Assembly: GCF_902859585.1 (NCBI RefSeq)
Contig: NZ_CADIJM010000007.1
Coordinates: 62,001-126,000, forward strand
DNA: 64,000 bases
From: Achromobacter animicus
GTDB taxonomy: Bacteria; Pseudomonadota; Gammaproteobacteria; Burkholderiales; Burkholderiaceae_B
Reading direction: 5' to 3'
Shown here: positions 53,001 to 60,917 of the stretch, in pieces
Layout: each line of letters starts with the position of its first letter
Numbering within the stretch: position 1 is the stretch's first letter
Notes under the pieces: model-generated
Told to the model about the DNA's origin: nothing
What the model saw: only the letters and a program-made list of their open reading frames with translations
Databases searched by the model: none
Position numbers and translations under genes: made by a program

Positions 53001-53251
53001 GCGCGGCTGACCGACGCCATGTACAGGAAGTTGTCGACCCCGTTCATCTCCTCCTCGATGATGGAGGTGACCGTGCGGTCGATGGTGGTGGTGTCGGCGC
53101 CCCGGAAGGTCGCCTGGATGGTGATCGAAGGCGGCGCGATGTTCGGGTACTGCTCCACCGGCAGCAGCACTACCGCGATCAGCCCGAACAGCAACAGGAA
53201 CAACGCCACCACCCAGGCAAATACCGGCCGCAAGACGAAGAATGAGCCCAT
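50063..53251 (-). CDS. RND efflux pump inner-membrane protein (HAE1/AcrB family)
   Basis: 1062 residues, full-length hydrophobe/amphiphile exporter. N-terminal helix FVLRPVFAWVVALFLLLFGL, porter-domain repeats and the proton-relay helices. The paired Asp of helix 4 reads AIGVLNDDAIVVSENVAR and the helix-10 Lys reads GLAAKNGILIVEFA, so coupling residues are intact. The usual Val before the Asp pair is Asn here. Extrudes drugs, detergents or solvents. 11 bp after the adaptor gene. Confidence 0.93.
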   Translation of the reverse strand: MGSFFVLRPVFAWVVALFLLLFGLIAVVLLPVEQYPNIAPPSITIQATFRGADTTTIDRTVTSIIEEEMNGVDNFLYMASVSRANGTSQITVTLQPGTDLDVARSQVQDRLSRVEPRLPQEVRQLGVAVTKASSGFLMLLALQSESGNVSAVEMGNFASNNILNELRRIRGVGDVQLFGSSYAMRIWLDERKLASFQMSASDAMRAVQEQNAQTIGGSLGDLPLARGADFNAQIVAQSRFSTPEQFRQVILRVNNDGSLVRLGDVARVELGNESYNFRLSVNGKEAAGIAIQLANDANALDVARQVRQRMAELEPVFPAGVGWTVPFDTTPFITTSISSVLVTMVEALLLVTAMVFLFLQSWRSTLIPTLIVPIALIGTCAGLFLFGASINLLSLFGMVVAIGVLNDDAIVVSENVARIMHDEKISAPEATRKAVGQVWGPIIASTLVLVAVFVPMAMFPGSSGAIYRQFSITLSVAIVVSTVLALSLGAALCATLLKLPDGKPPKGRISKGKQWVFDKFNNGFDAMTRQYVRAVEHMLVRPLRWMLIFLGVCGLTVFLFSRLPGGYLPLEDQGYFFVSYTGAPGTTADQTEAAVQQAESQLRQLPAVRNVASVVGFNFFGQGQTAALSFVDLHPWSERTERGQAVDALVGRSNLAFRSIPQAMIFALNPPPIPSMGNASGFSMKVQDRTAQGGAGLAATGAAMIAAAAASPVLTGVRLDGMPPGPRLYVEIDRVHARALGLQVAQVNQALTLAFGSNYVNDFLLDGSVQRVFIQAEADQRMQPQDIAALQLPNNRGEMVPFSAFSRMRWIDGPQQLERYNGFPSITISGEAAAGRSSGVALAEMEAIAGRVLPQGITYEWTGTAYEERQAGNQVALLLGLSLIVVFLLLSALYESWSVPVSVLLILPFGILGAAAFTLGRGMSADIYFNIGLVTIIGLAAKNGILIVEFALKEELEGRDRKEAVVDAARQRLRPIIMTSITFVLGMLPLVLATGAGAASRQAVGTSVMGSMLTATLFGVFFTPLFYMVARRWSGPRKNAAKPGSSPAASVPAKAEERGENP

Positions 53252-53262
53252 GACCGACTCCG

Positions 53263-54417
53263 CTAGGGTTTCGCGGCTTGCTGTTCGACCGGGTCAACCT
53301 GTTGGCCTGGCCTTATCTTGTGCCAGCCATCCACGACCACTTTCTCCCCTGGTTCAAGGCCGCGGCGCACCAGCCAGCTTCCTGAGATCTGCTCACCCAC
53401 CTCGATCTGCCTGGGCACCGCCGTGTTGTCGGGCCCGATGACGAACACGGTGGCCGTATCGCCGTTCAGCCGCGCCGCCCGCGCGGGAATCAGGACGCCC
53501 TCCTGGCGCACGCCGACGAGTATCTGACCGTTGACGAACTGGCCGGGCAGCAACTCACGCTTGGCGTTGTCGAAACGGGCGCGGATGGTCTGCGCGCCAG
53601 TGGTCCGGTCGACGCTCAGGTCCGCGAAATCCACGACCCCGGTCTCGCCAAACTCCCGGCCGTTGGCCAGCGTAAGCCGCACCGGAAACGTATTGCCCGC
53701 CGTCGCCAGCGCGCCGGAGCGCGCGTAGTCGGTCAGGTCCATGATGGCGGTGTTGGACTTGGTGAACGTGGCGCTGATCGGCGACAACTGATTGACCTGC
53801 GCCAGCAGCGTGGCCGCCGATGCGCTGACCAACGCCCCTTCGGTGACCAGCGCGCGGCCCACGCGACCGGCGATGGGCGCCCTGACCGTGCAGCGGTCCA
53901 GCCGCAACTGCGCCAACGTAACCGCGGCCTGCGCATCGGCCACATTGGCCTGCGCCTGCCCCAGCGCCGCCAGCGCGGCTTCGTATTCCTGCGCGCTGAC
54001 CGCTTGACGCTGCACCAGCGGACGGAACCGGTCCGTGACCGAGCGCGCATTCTTCTGCACGGCCTGCGCACGCTGCAGCATGGCGTTGGCCTGCGCCAGC
54101 TGCGCCTTGTAGTCGCTGGGGTCTATCTGGAACAGCGGATCGCCGGCCTGTACGTCGCTGCCTTCGGTGTACAGCAGTTTCTCGACGATGCCGTCAACGC
54201 GTGCCCGCACTTCAGCGGTGCGAATCGGTTCGATCCGCCCGGGCAGGTCCACGTTCAGGTCGACCGGCTGGCGGCCGACGGTCATCACGAACACCTTCAT
54301 CGGCGCAATGGTGACGGCCGCCGCGTCGTTCCGGTCACCACATCCCGCCAATGCAAGCGTCCAGGCGCCCAAGGCATACAACATGACACGACGGACATTG
54401 CTGCTTACTTGCGTCAT
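53263..54417 (-). CDS. RND efflux periplasmic adaptor (membrane fusion lipoprotein)
   Basis: 384 residues with lipobox TLALAGC (Cys about 26). Lipoyl/barrel-sandwich motifs: PGRIEPIRTAEVRARVDGIV, and the coiled-coil hairpin around LAQANAMLQRAQAVQKN. The second lipoyl half is TVRAPIAGRVGRALVTEGAL. It links pump and outer-membrane factor. First gene of the probable ten-gene minus-strand run; no TetR or MarR gene adjoins it, so regulation is not visible locally. Confidence 0.92.
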   Translation of the reverse strand: MTQVSSNVRRVMLYALGAWTLALAGCGDRNDAAAVTIAPMKVFVMTVGRQPVDLNVDLPGRIEPIRTAEVRARVDGIVEKLLYTEGSDVQAGDPLFQIDPSDYKAQLAQANAMLQRAQAVQKNARSVTDRFRPLVQRQAVSAQEYEAALAALGQAQANVADAQAAVTLAQLRLDRCTVRAPIAGRVGRALVTEGALVSASAATLLAQVNQLSPISATFTKSNTAIMDLTDYARSGALATAGNTFPVRLTLANGREFGETGVVDFADLSVDRTTGAQTIRARFDNAKRELLPGQFVNGQILVGVRQEGVLIPARAARLNGDTATVFVIGPDNTAVPRQIEVGEQISGSWLVRRGLEPGEKVVVDGWHKIRPGQQVDPVEQQAAKP

Positions 54418-54830
54418 CCACTACTCCCAGGCGGTCGAACTCGGGGTCTCGCGCTGCCCTCACCTCATGGCGGAGGCAAGAGCCTTACTTGGACAGCTTG
54501 TATGCGGAACAGCTTATGGGTGGACATCTTGCGGGCGCGTCTGGGCGCGCCGGACTGACGGACGTGCAGCTTATGAAGCGAGGGCGCAGCAAGGCGCCAT
54601 GGGGTTATCGCGTTGAAGTAGGAGAATGCCGCCAATCGGGAAAAGTCCGACCCAGGCGGAACCTGCCCAATTGAGGCCAGGCTGGCTCTGGCCCGGCGTC
54701 GGCCGGGCGCCATGCAAAACGAACAAGACCATCGACTTTCGCACAAGCATCCTTTATGTCGTTGACGAGGAAGACTGGCTGAAATAGGGCTGCATGGTCG
54801 AGCGGCGGAGGGGGAATCCGCTTGCGGGCG

Positions 54831-54847
54831 CTGGCACGGCACGTGCT
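54831..54847 (+). promoter_or_regulatory. Orphan sigma-54-like promoter sequence
   Basis: CTGGCACGGCACGTGCT departs from YTGGCACG-N4-TTGCW at one position and keeps the 10-bp GG to GC spacing. It faces a stretch with no plus-strand gene until 60340, so it is either chance or the start of a small RNA. Confidence 0.3.
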
Positions 54848-55065
54848 GGGCGCGGCGCGAAAGCACAGCTTAAGTAGCGATGGCACTTAGTGCAAGCTTT
54901 TCTCGTTTGCGCCGTTGGCGAACGGGAACGAAAGCGATGCGTTGGGAACGGGTGTCGCAGGACAGGGCGATGGGGAGAAGTGCCCCGGGTCGGGCGTCCA
55001 CTTGAGCAGTTGTTGCCAGACTAAACAAATAGGATCAGAAAGAATCCGCCGCGGCGAAACGAGCC

Positions 55066-55102
55066 GGGAAGTGGCGGCAAACGCATGTGCCCGCCACTTC
55101 CC
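55066..55102 (-). terminator. Stem-loop after the CheB/CheR kinase gene
   Basis: GGGAAGTGGCGG and CCGCCACTTCCC form a 12-bp perfect stem around a 13-nt loop, 11 bp past the stop of the kinase gene on the minus strand. No strong T-tract follows. Confidence 0.5.
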
Positions 55103-55113
55103 AAACGCGCGGA

Positions 55114-58100
55114 TCACCCGCGCAACCGCAGCTTGCGAACCACTTCGAGCAGATCGTCCAGCGACACCGGCTTGCTGATGTGGGCGGAAAAGCCTGCGCT
55201 GACGGCTTCGCGCATGTCTTCCTTGGCGCCAAAACCGGTGAGCGCGATGGAAGGCAGATCGGCGCCACTGTCTTTTTCGCGAATGGCGCGCATCAGCGTA
55301 TAGCCATCCATCTCCGGCATGCCGATGTCCGACAGCATCAGGTCGAAGCGGGCGGTCTCCAGGATTTCCAACGCCTGCCGGCCGTTGGAGGCGGCCGTGA
55401 CTACCGCCCCTTCCATGTCCAGCAGCTCGTGCATGATGTGCAGGACGTCCTCGGAGTCATCGACCAAAAGCACCTTCAGCCCTTCCAAAGGCATGTCGGC
55501 GTTGGCTTGCGGCGCGTCCTCGGCTTCAAGGGAACCGGCCAGATCCAGCCATACCGTGAAGCGCGCGCCAAGTCCCACGCCATCGGAATGGACCTGAATC
55601 GCGCCGCCATGCGCACCCACCAGCTCGCTGACAACCGCCAGGCCGATGCCCAGTCCAGAGGTGGCGCCCGTCTTCTGGCGCACGTCGCCCTGGCTGAACA
55701 TGTCGAACACCCGGCCGATGAACAGCGGGTCGATGCCCTGGCCCGTGTCGGCGACTTCCAGTTTCAAGCGGTTGTCCTCGATGGCCAGCTTAAGCGCGAC
55801 GGAACCGCCCTCGGGCGTGAACTTGATCCCGTTGTTCAGCAGGTTCCAGATCACCTGTTCGATGCGCACGGGATCCGCGTCCAGGTAGATCGCCAGCGCA
55901 GGATCAAAGTCGCTGCGCAGATCGATGCCGGCCGACGCCGCCACGGGCTTGAGCACCTCGAGGATGTTTTTCGCGATGGCCACGACGTCGATGATCGATT
56001 TGTTGAGCGCCAGCTTGCCCGTCCGGACGCGCGAGAGATCCAGCAGATCGTCGATGATGCGGGCCTGGCCTTTGACCGAACGCTGGATCAGGTCCGTGGC
56101 ACGCGCGGCGGGGCCGAAATTGCGCACGGCCGGCGTGCGGGCCAGCAGCTCTGCATTGAGCTGGATCAGGTTGAGCGGGTGCTTCAGTTCGTGCGACACG
56201 ACCGCGAAGAACTCGTCCTTCAGCACGCTATCCGCATGTGCGCGGTCCAGACGGGACTCCTGCTCGGCGTCGCGCAACTTCAGGTCAGTGACATCGCGCA
56301 CGATCTTGGCAAACCCCTGATAGACAGGATCATCCATCCGGTTCACGCCGCCCGTGCAGAACACCAGGCTGCCGTTCTTGCGCTTGTGCCAGCGTTCGTC
56401 AGGGGCGTAGCCGATCTTCCTGGCGCGATTCAGCTCATGCTCGGGTCTGCCGGCCGCGATGTCCTCGTCAGTGAAGATGATCGCAATAGGCTTGCCTTCC
56501 GCCTCGGCGCTGGTGTAGCCGAACATCAGCTCGGCGCCGATATTCCAGTTGGTGATGATGCCGTCGTTGTCCAGCGTCATAATGCCGAAATCGCGCGCGC
56601 TCTCGGTCATCAGCTTCAAGTGGGCCTCGCCCAATCGCACGCTTTCTTCCGCCTTGCGCCGGTCCGTGATGTCGATGAACGTAAGCACCGCGCCCTCAAT
56701 GCGGTGGTCACCGCTCCGGTACGGTAGCAGCCGCGCCAGATACCAACGGTCCGTCGTGCTGTGCACCTCGCGTTCCAAGGGGCGCAGCAGTTCGAACACG
56801 CCGGCGGCATCCTTGGCCAGGTCCGGGTACTCCAGACGATGCGTGATGTCGAGCACCGAACGTCCGGCGTCGCTCGGGATCACATTGAAGATGTCGGACG
56901 CCCGGGGCGTGAACCACTGGATGCGCATCATGCGATCCACGAACACCGTGGCAATGTCGGTGGACGCGATCAGGTTCTGCAGGTCGTCATTGATCTTCGC
57001 GGTTTCATCGACCTTGGCCTTCAGTTCCGCATTGACCGTGATCAGCTCCTCGTTGACGGACTGCAGCTCTTCCTTGCCGGTCTCCAATTCTTCCGTGGTG
57101 GAGCGCAACTCTTCGTTGATGGCCTGAAGCTCTTCGTTGGAGGCCTTCAGTTCTTCGGTGGAGGTTTCCGCCTGCTCGATGGTCGCCTGCAACTGGCCCC
57201 GGGTGCGTTGGAGTTCGGCCTCCAGTTGCGTCAGTACCACTGCGGAGCCCGTCGCGGGGCTGACAACACCCTCTGCGCTCATGATGTCCTCGACTTCCTC
57301 GAAAAGCACAAGCAGGTAATCACTGGCCGTCTCATCGTGCCGGAATGGCCGCACCACCATGTTGACGTAGGTCTGGCGCTCGCCAAGCGTCATTCTCACG
57401 CGCCGCGCCTCGACACTCTTTCGCGAATGCAGGGCCTGAAACATCGCGGTGCGCAATTCCGTGCGCAATTCCGGATGCACCGACAAGGACAGATTGCGGG
57501 AAGGTTCGCCGCCCGGGTGGCGCAGGAAGCGGCCTGCCCGCTCCGAAATGTGCACGATGTCGCTGTGAGCATCGACGATGACACTAGGCGGCGCGAACAT
57601 TTCGAGCGCACGCTGGTGCACGGCGGCATACGAGACCTTGGGCTGGCGAACCGGCGCCGCCGAAGCGTGCACCGGCCGAACGTGATTAATCCCGCCGTCG
57701 GCCAGTTCGGGCATGCCGCTCAGTTGCGACGGCGTTTCCCGAGCGATGTAGATGCGGTGGCGCTTGTCCACCACCTGAAAAAGCTGCGGGCACGCATCGG
57801 CCGATTCGGAACTGCCGAGGAAAAGATAACCGCCCGGCTTCAATGCGAAGTGAAACATGCGCAACACGTCGCGCTGCACTTCGCGGTCCAGGTAGATCAA
57901 GAGGTTGCGGCAACTGACCAGATCCAGCTTCGAGAACGGGGGATCGCGCAGGATGTTGTGCACGGCAAACAGCACCCGCTCGCGGATTTCCTTCTTGACG
58001 CAATACTCGTTGTCCTGCTCGCTGAAGAAGCTTTGCAGCATGGCTTCAGGCACGTCGCCCTTGATTGCCAACGGATAAGCCGCCGCCCGGCCCACGGCTA

Positions 58101-59283
58101 GCGCCGATTCGTCGATGTCGGTGGCAAATAACTGGATCTTGGGCGGGTGGGGCAACGCATCGGCCTGCGCGCTCATCAGCATGGCCAGCGAATACGCCTC
58201 TTCACCTGTAGAACAACCAGCCACCCAGGCGCGCAACGCCACTTCCGGCGTGGTGCTCAGCGACTTCAGCAGCTTGGGCAACACGAATTCATCCAGATTG
58301 GCGAAAGCTTCCTTGTCCCGGAAAAACTGCGTGACGCCAATGAGCATATCGGACAGCAGTTTAGGGGTCTCGTCGATGCGCTCCTGAAGCAGCTTTCCGT
58401 ATTCGGGCAAGGTTGACACGCCCGTGACCTGCATGCGGCGCTCGATTCGGCGGAGCACCGTGGCCTTCTTGTAGTGACGGAAATCGTGCGCCGTGCGGGC
58501 GCGCAAGAGGGCAAGAATGTCCCGCAACGCATTGCGTTCCTGTTGCGCCCCGTCCGTCGCCTGCTCGGCATCCGCGGCGCCGGAGGCCTCGGCCTCGGTC
58601 AGCGGCGGCAGATGGATGCTGTCCATGTTTTCCGCGATCTGCTTGAGACGCTGCGGCATGGTGGACACAGGCAGCACAATGTCCACCATGCCGGTGGAAA
58701 TTGCATTGCGCGGCATGGTGCCGTGCTCTGCTTCCTCGGGCAACTGCGCGAACGTCACGCCGCCCTGTTCCTTGATGCGGGCAAGGCCCACCGATCCGTC
58801 GGACCCGCCCCCCGACAGCACGATGCCGACGGCACGGTTCGTATGCACATCGGCCAGCGTGCGGAAAAATTCGTCGATCGCAATCTGGCGGCCTTCCGGG
58901 CGACTGGCCCCCGCCGAAATACGCAGGTAGCCATCATTCATCGACAGCGAGGCCGCCGGAGGAATCACGTAGACGTGATCACGCAGGATCGGCACCGGCT
59001 TGGTGACCTGCTCGACCGGTAGCCCCGTGCAGGCCTGCAGAATCCTGTCGAGAATGCTTTCGTGATCGGGAGACAGATGCACCACGACGACGAAGGCCAT
59101 GCCGGGTTTGGCCGGCATGTTCGAGAAGAAAGTCTTGAGCGCGTCGATCCCTCCCGCAGAGGCCCCCAGTCCGACCACCGGGAAGTTCAGGTCGCTTCGG
59201 ACGACTCCCGGTTTGATGTTGGGAACAGACGGCGATTGGGACATTTTGGGCCTGTAGGTTGCGTGCGTGGGAGTACCCGCCAT
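55114..59283 (-). CDS. Hybrid CheB-CheR-PAS sensor kinase with receiver
   Basis: 1389 residues from the ATG at 59283; 59244 or a TTG at 59364 are alternatives, none with a strong ribosome-binding site. In order: a CheB methylesterase domain (GLGASAGG with Ser near 42, VVVHLSPDHES, LSGGGSDGSVG) and a CheR methyltransferase (HYKKATVLRRIERRM, WVAGCSTGEEAYSLAM, DLVSCRNLLIYL). A long coiled coil (TSTEELKASNEELQAINEEL) and PAS domains follow, including FTPRASDIFNVIPSDAGRSV. The kinase has its phospho-His in VVSHELKHPLNLIQ and an ATPase region (GLGIGLAVVSELV). The C-terminal receiver has its Asp in LMLSDIGMPEMDG. Input signal and partner regulator are unknown. Confidence 0.9.
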   Translation of the reverse strand: MAGTPTHATYRPKMSQSPSVPNIKPGVVRSDLNFPVVGLGASAGGIDALKTFFSNMPAKPGMAFVVVVHLSPDHESILDRILQACTGLPVEQVTKPVPILRDHVYVIPPAASLSMNDGYLRISAGASRPEGRQIAIDEFFRTLADVHTNRAVGIVLSGGGSDGSVGLARIKEQGGVTFAQLPEEAEHGTMPRNAISTGMVDIVLPVSTMPQRLKQIAENMDSIHLPPLTEAEASGAADAEQATDGAQQERNALRDILALLRARTAHDFRHYKKATVLRRIERRMQVTGVSTLPEYGKLLQERIDETPKLLSDMLIGVTQFFRDKEAFANLDEFVLPKLLKSLSTTPEVALRAWVAGCSTGEEAYSLAMLMSAQADALPHPPKIQLFATDIDESALAVGRAAAYPLAIKGDVPEAMLQSFFSEQDNEYCVKKEIRERVLFAVHNILRDPPFSKLDLVSCRNLLIYLDREVQRDVLRMFHFALKPGGYLFLGSSESADACPQLFQVVDKRHRIYIARETPSQLSGMPELADGGINHVRPVHASAAPVRQPKVSYAAVHQRALEMFAPPSVIVDAHSDIVHISERAGRFLRHPGGEPSRNLSLSVHPELRTELRTAMFQALHSRKSVEARRVRMTLGERQTYVNMVVRPFRHDETASDYLLVLFEEVEDIMSAEGVVSPATGSAVVLTQLEAELQRTRGQLQATIEQAETSTEELKASNEELQAINEELRSTTEELETGKEELQSVNEELITVNAELKAKVDETAKINDDLQNLIASTDIATVFVDRMMRIQWFTPRASDIFNVIPSDAGRSVLDITHRLEYPDLAKDAAGVFELLRPLEREVHSTTDRWYLARLLPYRSGDHRIEGAVLTFIDITDRRKAEESVRLGEAHLKLMTESARDFGIMTLDNDGIITNWNIGAELMFGYTSAEAEGKPIAIIFTDEDIAAGRPEHELNRARKIGYAPDERWHKRKNGSLVFCTGGVNRMDDPVYQGFAKIVRDVTDLKLRDAEQESRLDRAHADSVLKDEFFAVVSHELKHPLNLIQLNAELLARTPAVRNFGPAARATDLIQRSVKGQARIIDDLLDLSRVRTGKLALNKSIIDVVAIAKNILEVLKPVAASAGIDLRSDFDPALAIYLDADPVRIEQVIWNLLNNGIKFTPEGGSVALKLAIEDNRLKLEVADTGQGIDPLFIGRVFDMFSQGDVRQKTGATSGLGIGLAVVSELVGAHGGAIQVHSDGVGLGARFTVWLDLAGSLEAEDAPQANADMPLEGLKVLLVDDSEDVLHIMHELLDMEGAVVTAASNGRQALEILETARFDLMLSDIGMPEMDGYTLMRAIREKDSGADLPSIALTGFGAKEDMREAVSAGFSAHISKPVSLDDLLEVVRKLRLRG

Positions 59284-59365
59284 GATACAGCCGCCAGTTT
59301 GCGTGAGGTGCCGCGACAGCAGTCTCAAAGACAGATGTTTGGCGTCGTCGCGCAGCGTCTTCAAA

Positions 59366-60205
59366 TCATTCGATGGGCCCCGGCGGCAGCATCCGCTTGT
59401 GCGCCGTGGCGCGGTACTGGCGCTCGATCACCGCGACCGCGTCTTCGGCAACCTCCTCGCCTTCCAGATAGCCATCGATCTGCGCGTATGTCACACCGTA
59501 CGCGTCCTCATCCGGGCGCAACGGCCGCAACGACTCGAGGTCGGCGGTCGGCACCTTGAGCACCAGCCGGTCCGGCGCGCCCAGCAGCGACCCCAGCGCC
59601 CGTACCCGCCGCTTGGTCAGACCGCGCAGGGGCAGCACGTCCGCCGCGCCGTCACCATGTTTGGTGAAAAACCCCATCAAGGCCTCGGCGGCCTGGTCCA
59701 TGCCGATCACCAGGCAGTCAAGCGCGCCCGCAATGGCGTACTGGGCAATCATGCGCTGCCGCGCCTTGATGTTGCCCGCGCCGAAATCCTCGGCCGCGTC
59801 GTCGGCGTATTCCAGGCCGGCGGCGCGCAGCGCCTCGCGTTGCGCATCCACGGCGGGCTTGATGTCGATCCGCATACGGCGATCGGGTGCAATGAAATCC
59901 AGTGCCTGCGCTGCGTCTTCTTCGTCGCGCTGCTCGCCGTAGGGCAAGCGCACGGCGACGAACGTGGCCGGTCTCCCCTGGCCGCGGACGCGCTCGACGG
60001 CAAGCTGCGCGATCCGCGCCGCGACCGTGGAATCCACCCCGCCGCTGATTCCCAGGACATAACCTGCGCGGCCTGACTGCATCAGGTAGTCGGCGAGGAA
60101 GGCAATGCGCCTTTCCAGCTCTTCGGTCGCGTCGAAGTCCGGGGTTACTCCCAATTCTCCGGCGATGGCATCCCGCAAGCGCAAGGGGGTGTTACCTGAA
60201 TTCAT
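59366..60205 (-). CDS. nadE: NAD synthetase (ammonia-dependent)
   Basis: 279 residues, close to E. coli NadE. ATP pyrophosphatase P-loop SGGVDST (54-60) in YVLGISGGVDSTVAAR, nicotinate-site NIKARQRMIAQYAIAG, and the C-terminal loop KVPTADLESLRPLRPDEDAY. It amidates deamido-NAD with ammonia; no glutaminase domain is present. GGAGA precedes the ATG at 60205. Immediately upstream of the large kinase gene on the same strand, probably by chance. Confidence 0.93.
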   Translation of the reverse strand: MNSGNTPLRLRDAIAGELGVTPDFDATEELERRIAFLADYLMQSGRAGYVLGISGGVDSTVAARIAQLAVERVRGQGRPATFVAVRLPYGEQRDEEDAAQALDFIAPDRRMRIDIKPAVDAQREALRAAGLEYADDAAEDFGAGNIKARQRMIAQYAIAGALDCLVIGMDQAAEALMGFFTKHGDGAADVLPLRGLTKRRVRALGSLLGAPDRLVLKVPTADLESLRPLRPDEDAYGVTYAQIDGYLEGEEVAEDAVAVIERQYRATAHKRMLPPGPIE

Positions 60206-60339
60206 TTTTACTTCTCCACGTTGGCGCATCTGAGCAGCAATCAGCGTTCCTGCGTGCGACTCATGCCCTGCGCCGCGCCAGGCTTGTTCGGGCACGGCAC
60301 TTGCTCGCCGTTCGATGTTTCATTGTCGGAGGCGCCACG

Positions 60340-60849
60340 ATGGACCCGGACTGGTCGACGATGTTTTCGTTTTCGCTCTCGCCGCTAGAGATTTTCATCC
60401 GCGGGACGATCGTCTATTGGTTCATCTTCTTGCTGCTGCGGCTTGCCGGCCGGCGCGATGTCGGCTCGCTGGGCGTGGCCGACATGCTGGTGCTGGTCCT
60501 GATCGCCGACGCCGCGCAGAATGCGATGGCGGGCGAATACAAATCCATTCTGGACGGCATGGTCCTGATCTCCACGATCATCGGTTGGACCGTGCTGGTC
60601 GACCGGGTAGGCTACTTTTTCAAGCCGCTTGGCCGCCTGCTCGAATCGGACCGCGTATGCCTCGTGCGCGACGGCGTGATCGCCAAGCGCGCGCTGCGCC
60701 GCGAATACCTGACGGAAGACGAGCTGATGAGCCAGCTCCGGCTGAAAGGCGTCCTCGAAGTTTCAGAGGTGCGCCGCGCGTATATGGAGCCGGATGGAGA
60801 TATCAGCGTCATCAAGCGCCGGGCGCACAGCCGCTTTCGCCGGACCTAG
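60340..60849 (+). CDS. DUF421 (YetF-like) membrane protein
   Basis: 169 residues. Two to three N-terminal membrane helices (PLEIFIRGTIVYWFIFLLLR; VADMLVLVLIADAAQNAM; GMVLISTIIGWTVLVD) and a soluble DUF421 domain (GRLLESDRVCLVRDGVIAKR, LTEDELMSQLRLKGVLEVSE). CGGAGG precedes the ATG at 60340. Function unknown; proteins of this group are often stress- or spore-associated. Confidence 0.87.
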   Translation: MDPDWSTMFSFSLSPLEIFIRGTIVYWFIFLLLRLAGRRDVGSLGVADMLVLVLIADAAQNAMAGEYKSILDGMVLISTIIGWTVLVDRVGYFFKPLGRLLESDRVCLVRDGVIAKRALRREYLTEDELMSQLRLKGVLEVSEVRRAYMEPDGDISVIKRRAHSRFRRT

Positions 60850-60917
60850 CAACGCGATGCGCGATGCCGGCTCGGCGGGATGTCGGCCCCCGCCCCAGCA
60901 GCGCCGTGTCCCGGCCC

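Larger units (their letters stand above)
54418..55113. other. About 700-bp gene-free region
   Basis: No gene could be supported between the efflux operon start and the 3' end of the CheB/CheR kinase gene. Short ORFs on both strands lack ribosome-binding sites or recognisable motifs. It should hold the efflux promoter. It contains a sigma-54-like sequence at 54831-54847 and a 12-bp perfect stem (GGGAAGTGGCGG/CCGCCACTTCCC, 55066-55102), which probably closes the kinase transcript. Confidence 0.55.

Noticed and set aside
51044-53245. 733-residue plus-strand open frame across the RND pump
   Set aside because: Antisense shadow of the pump gene with no recognisable motif.
54465-54866. Small ORFs in the region upstream of the efflux operon
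   Set aside because: Arg/Pro/Ser-rich translations, no ribosome-binding site and no recognisable domain.
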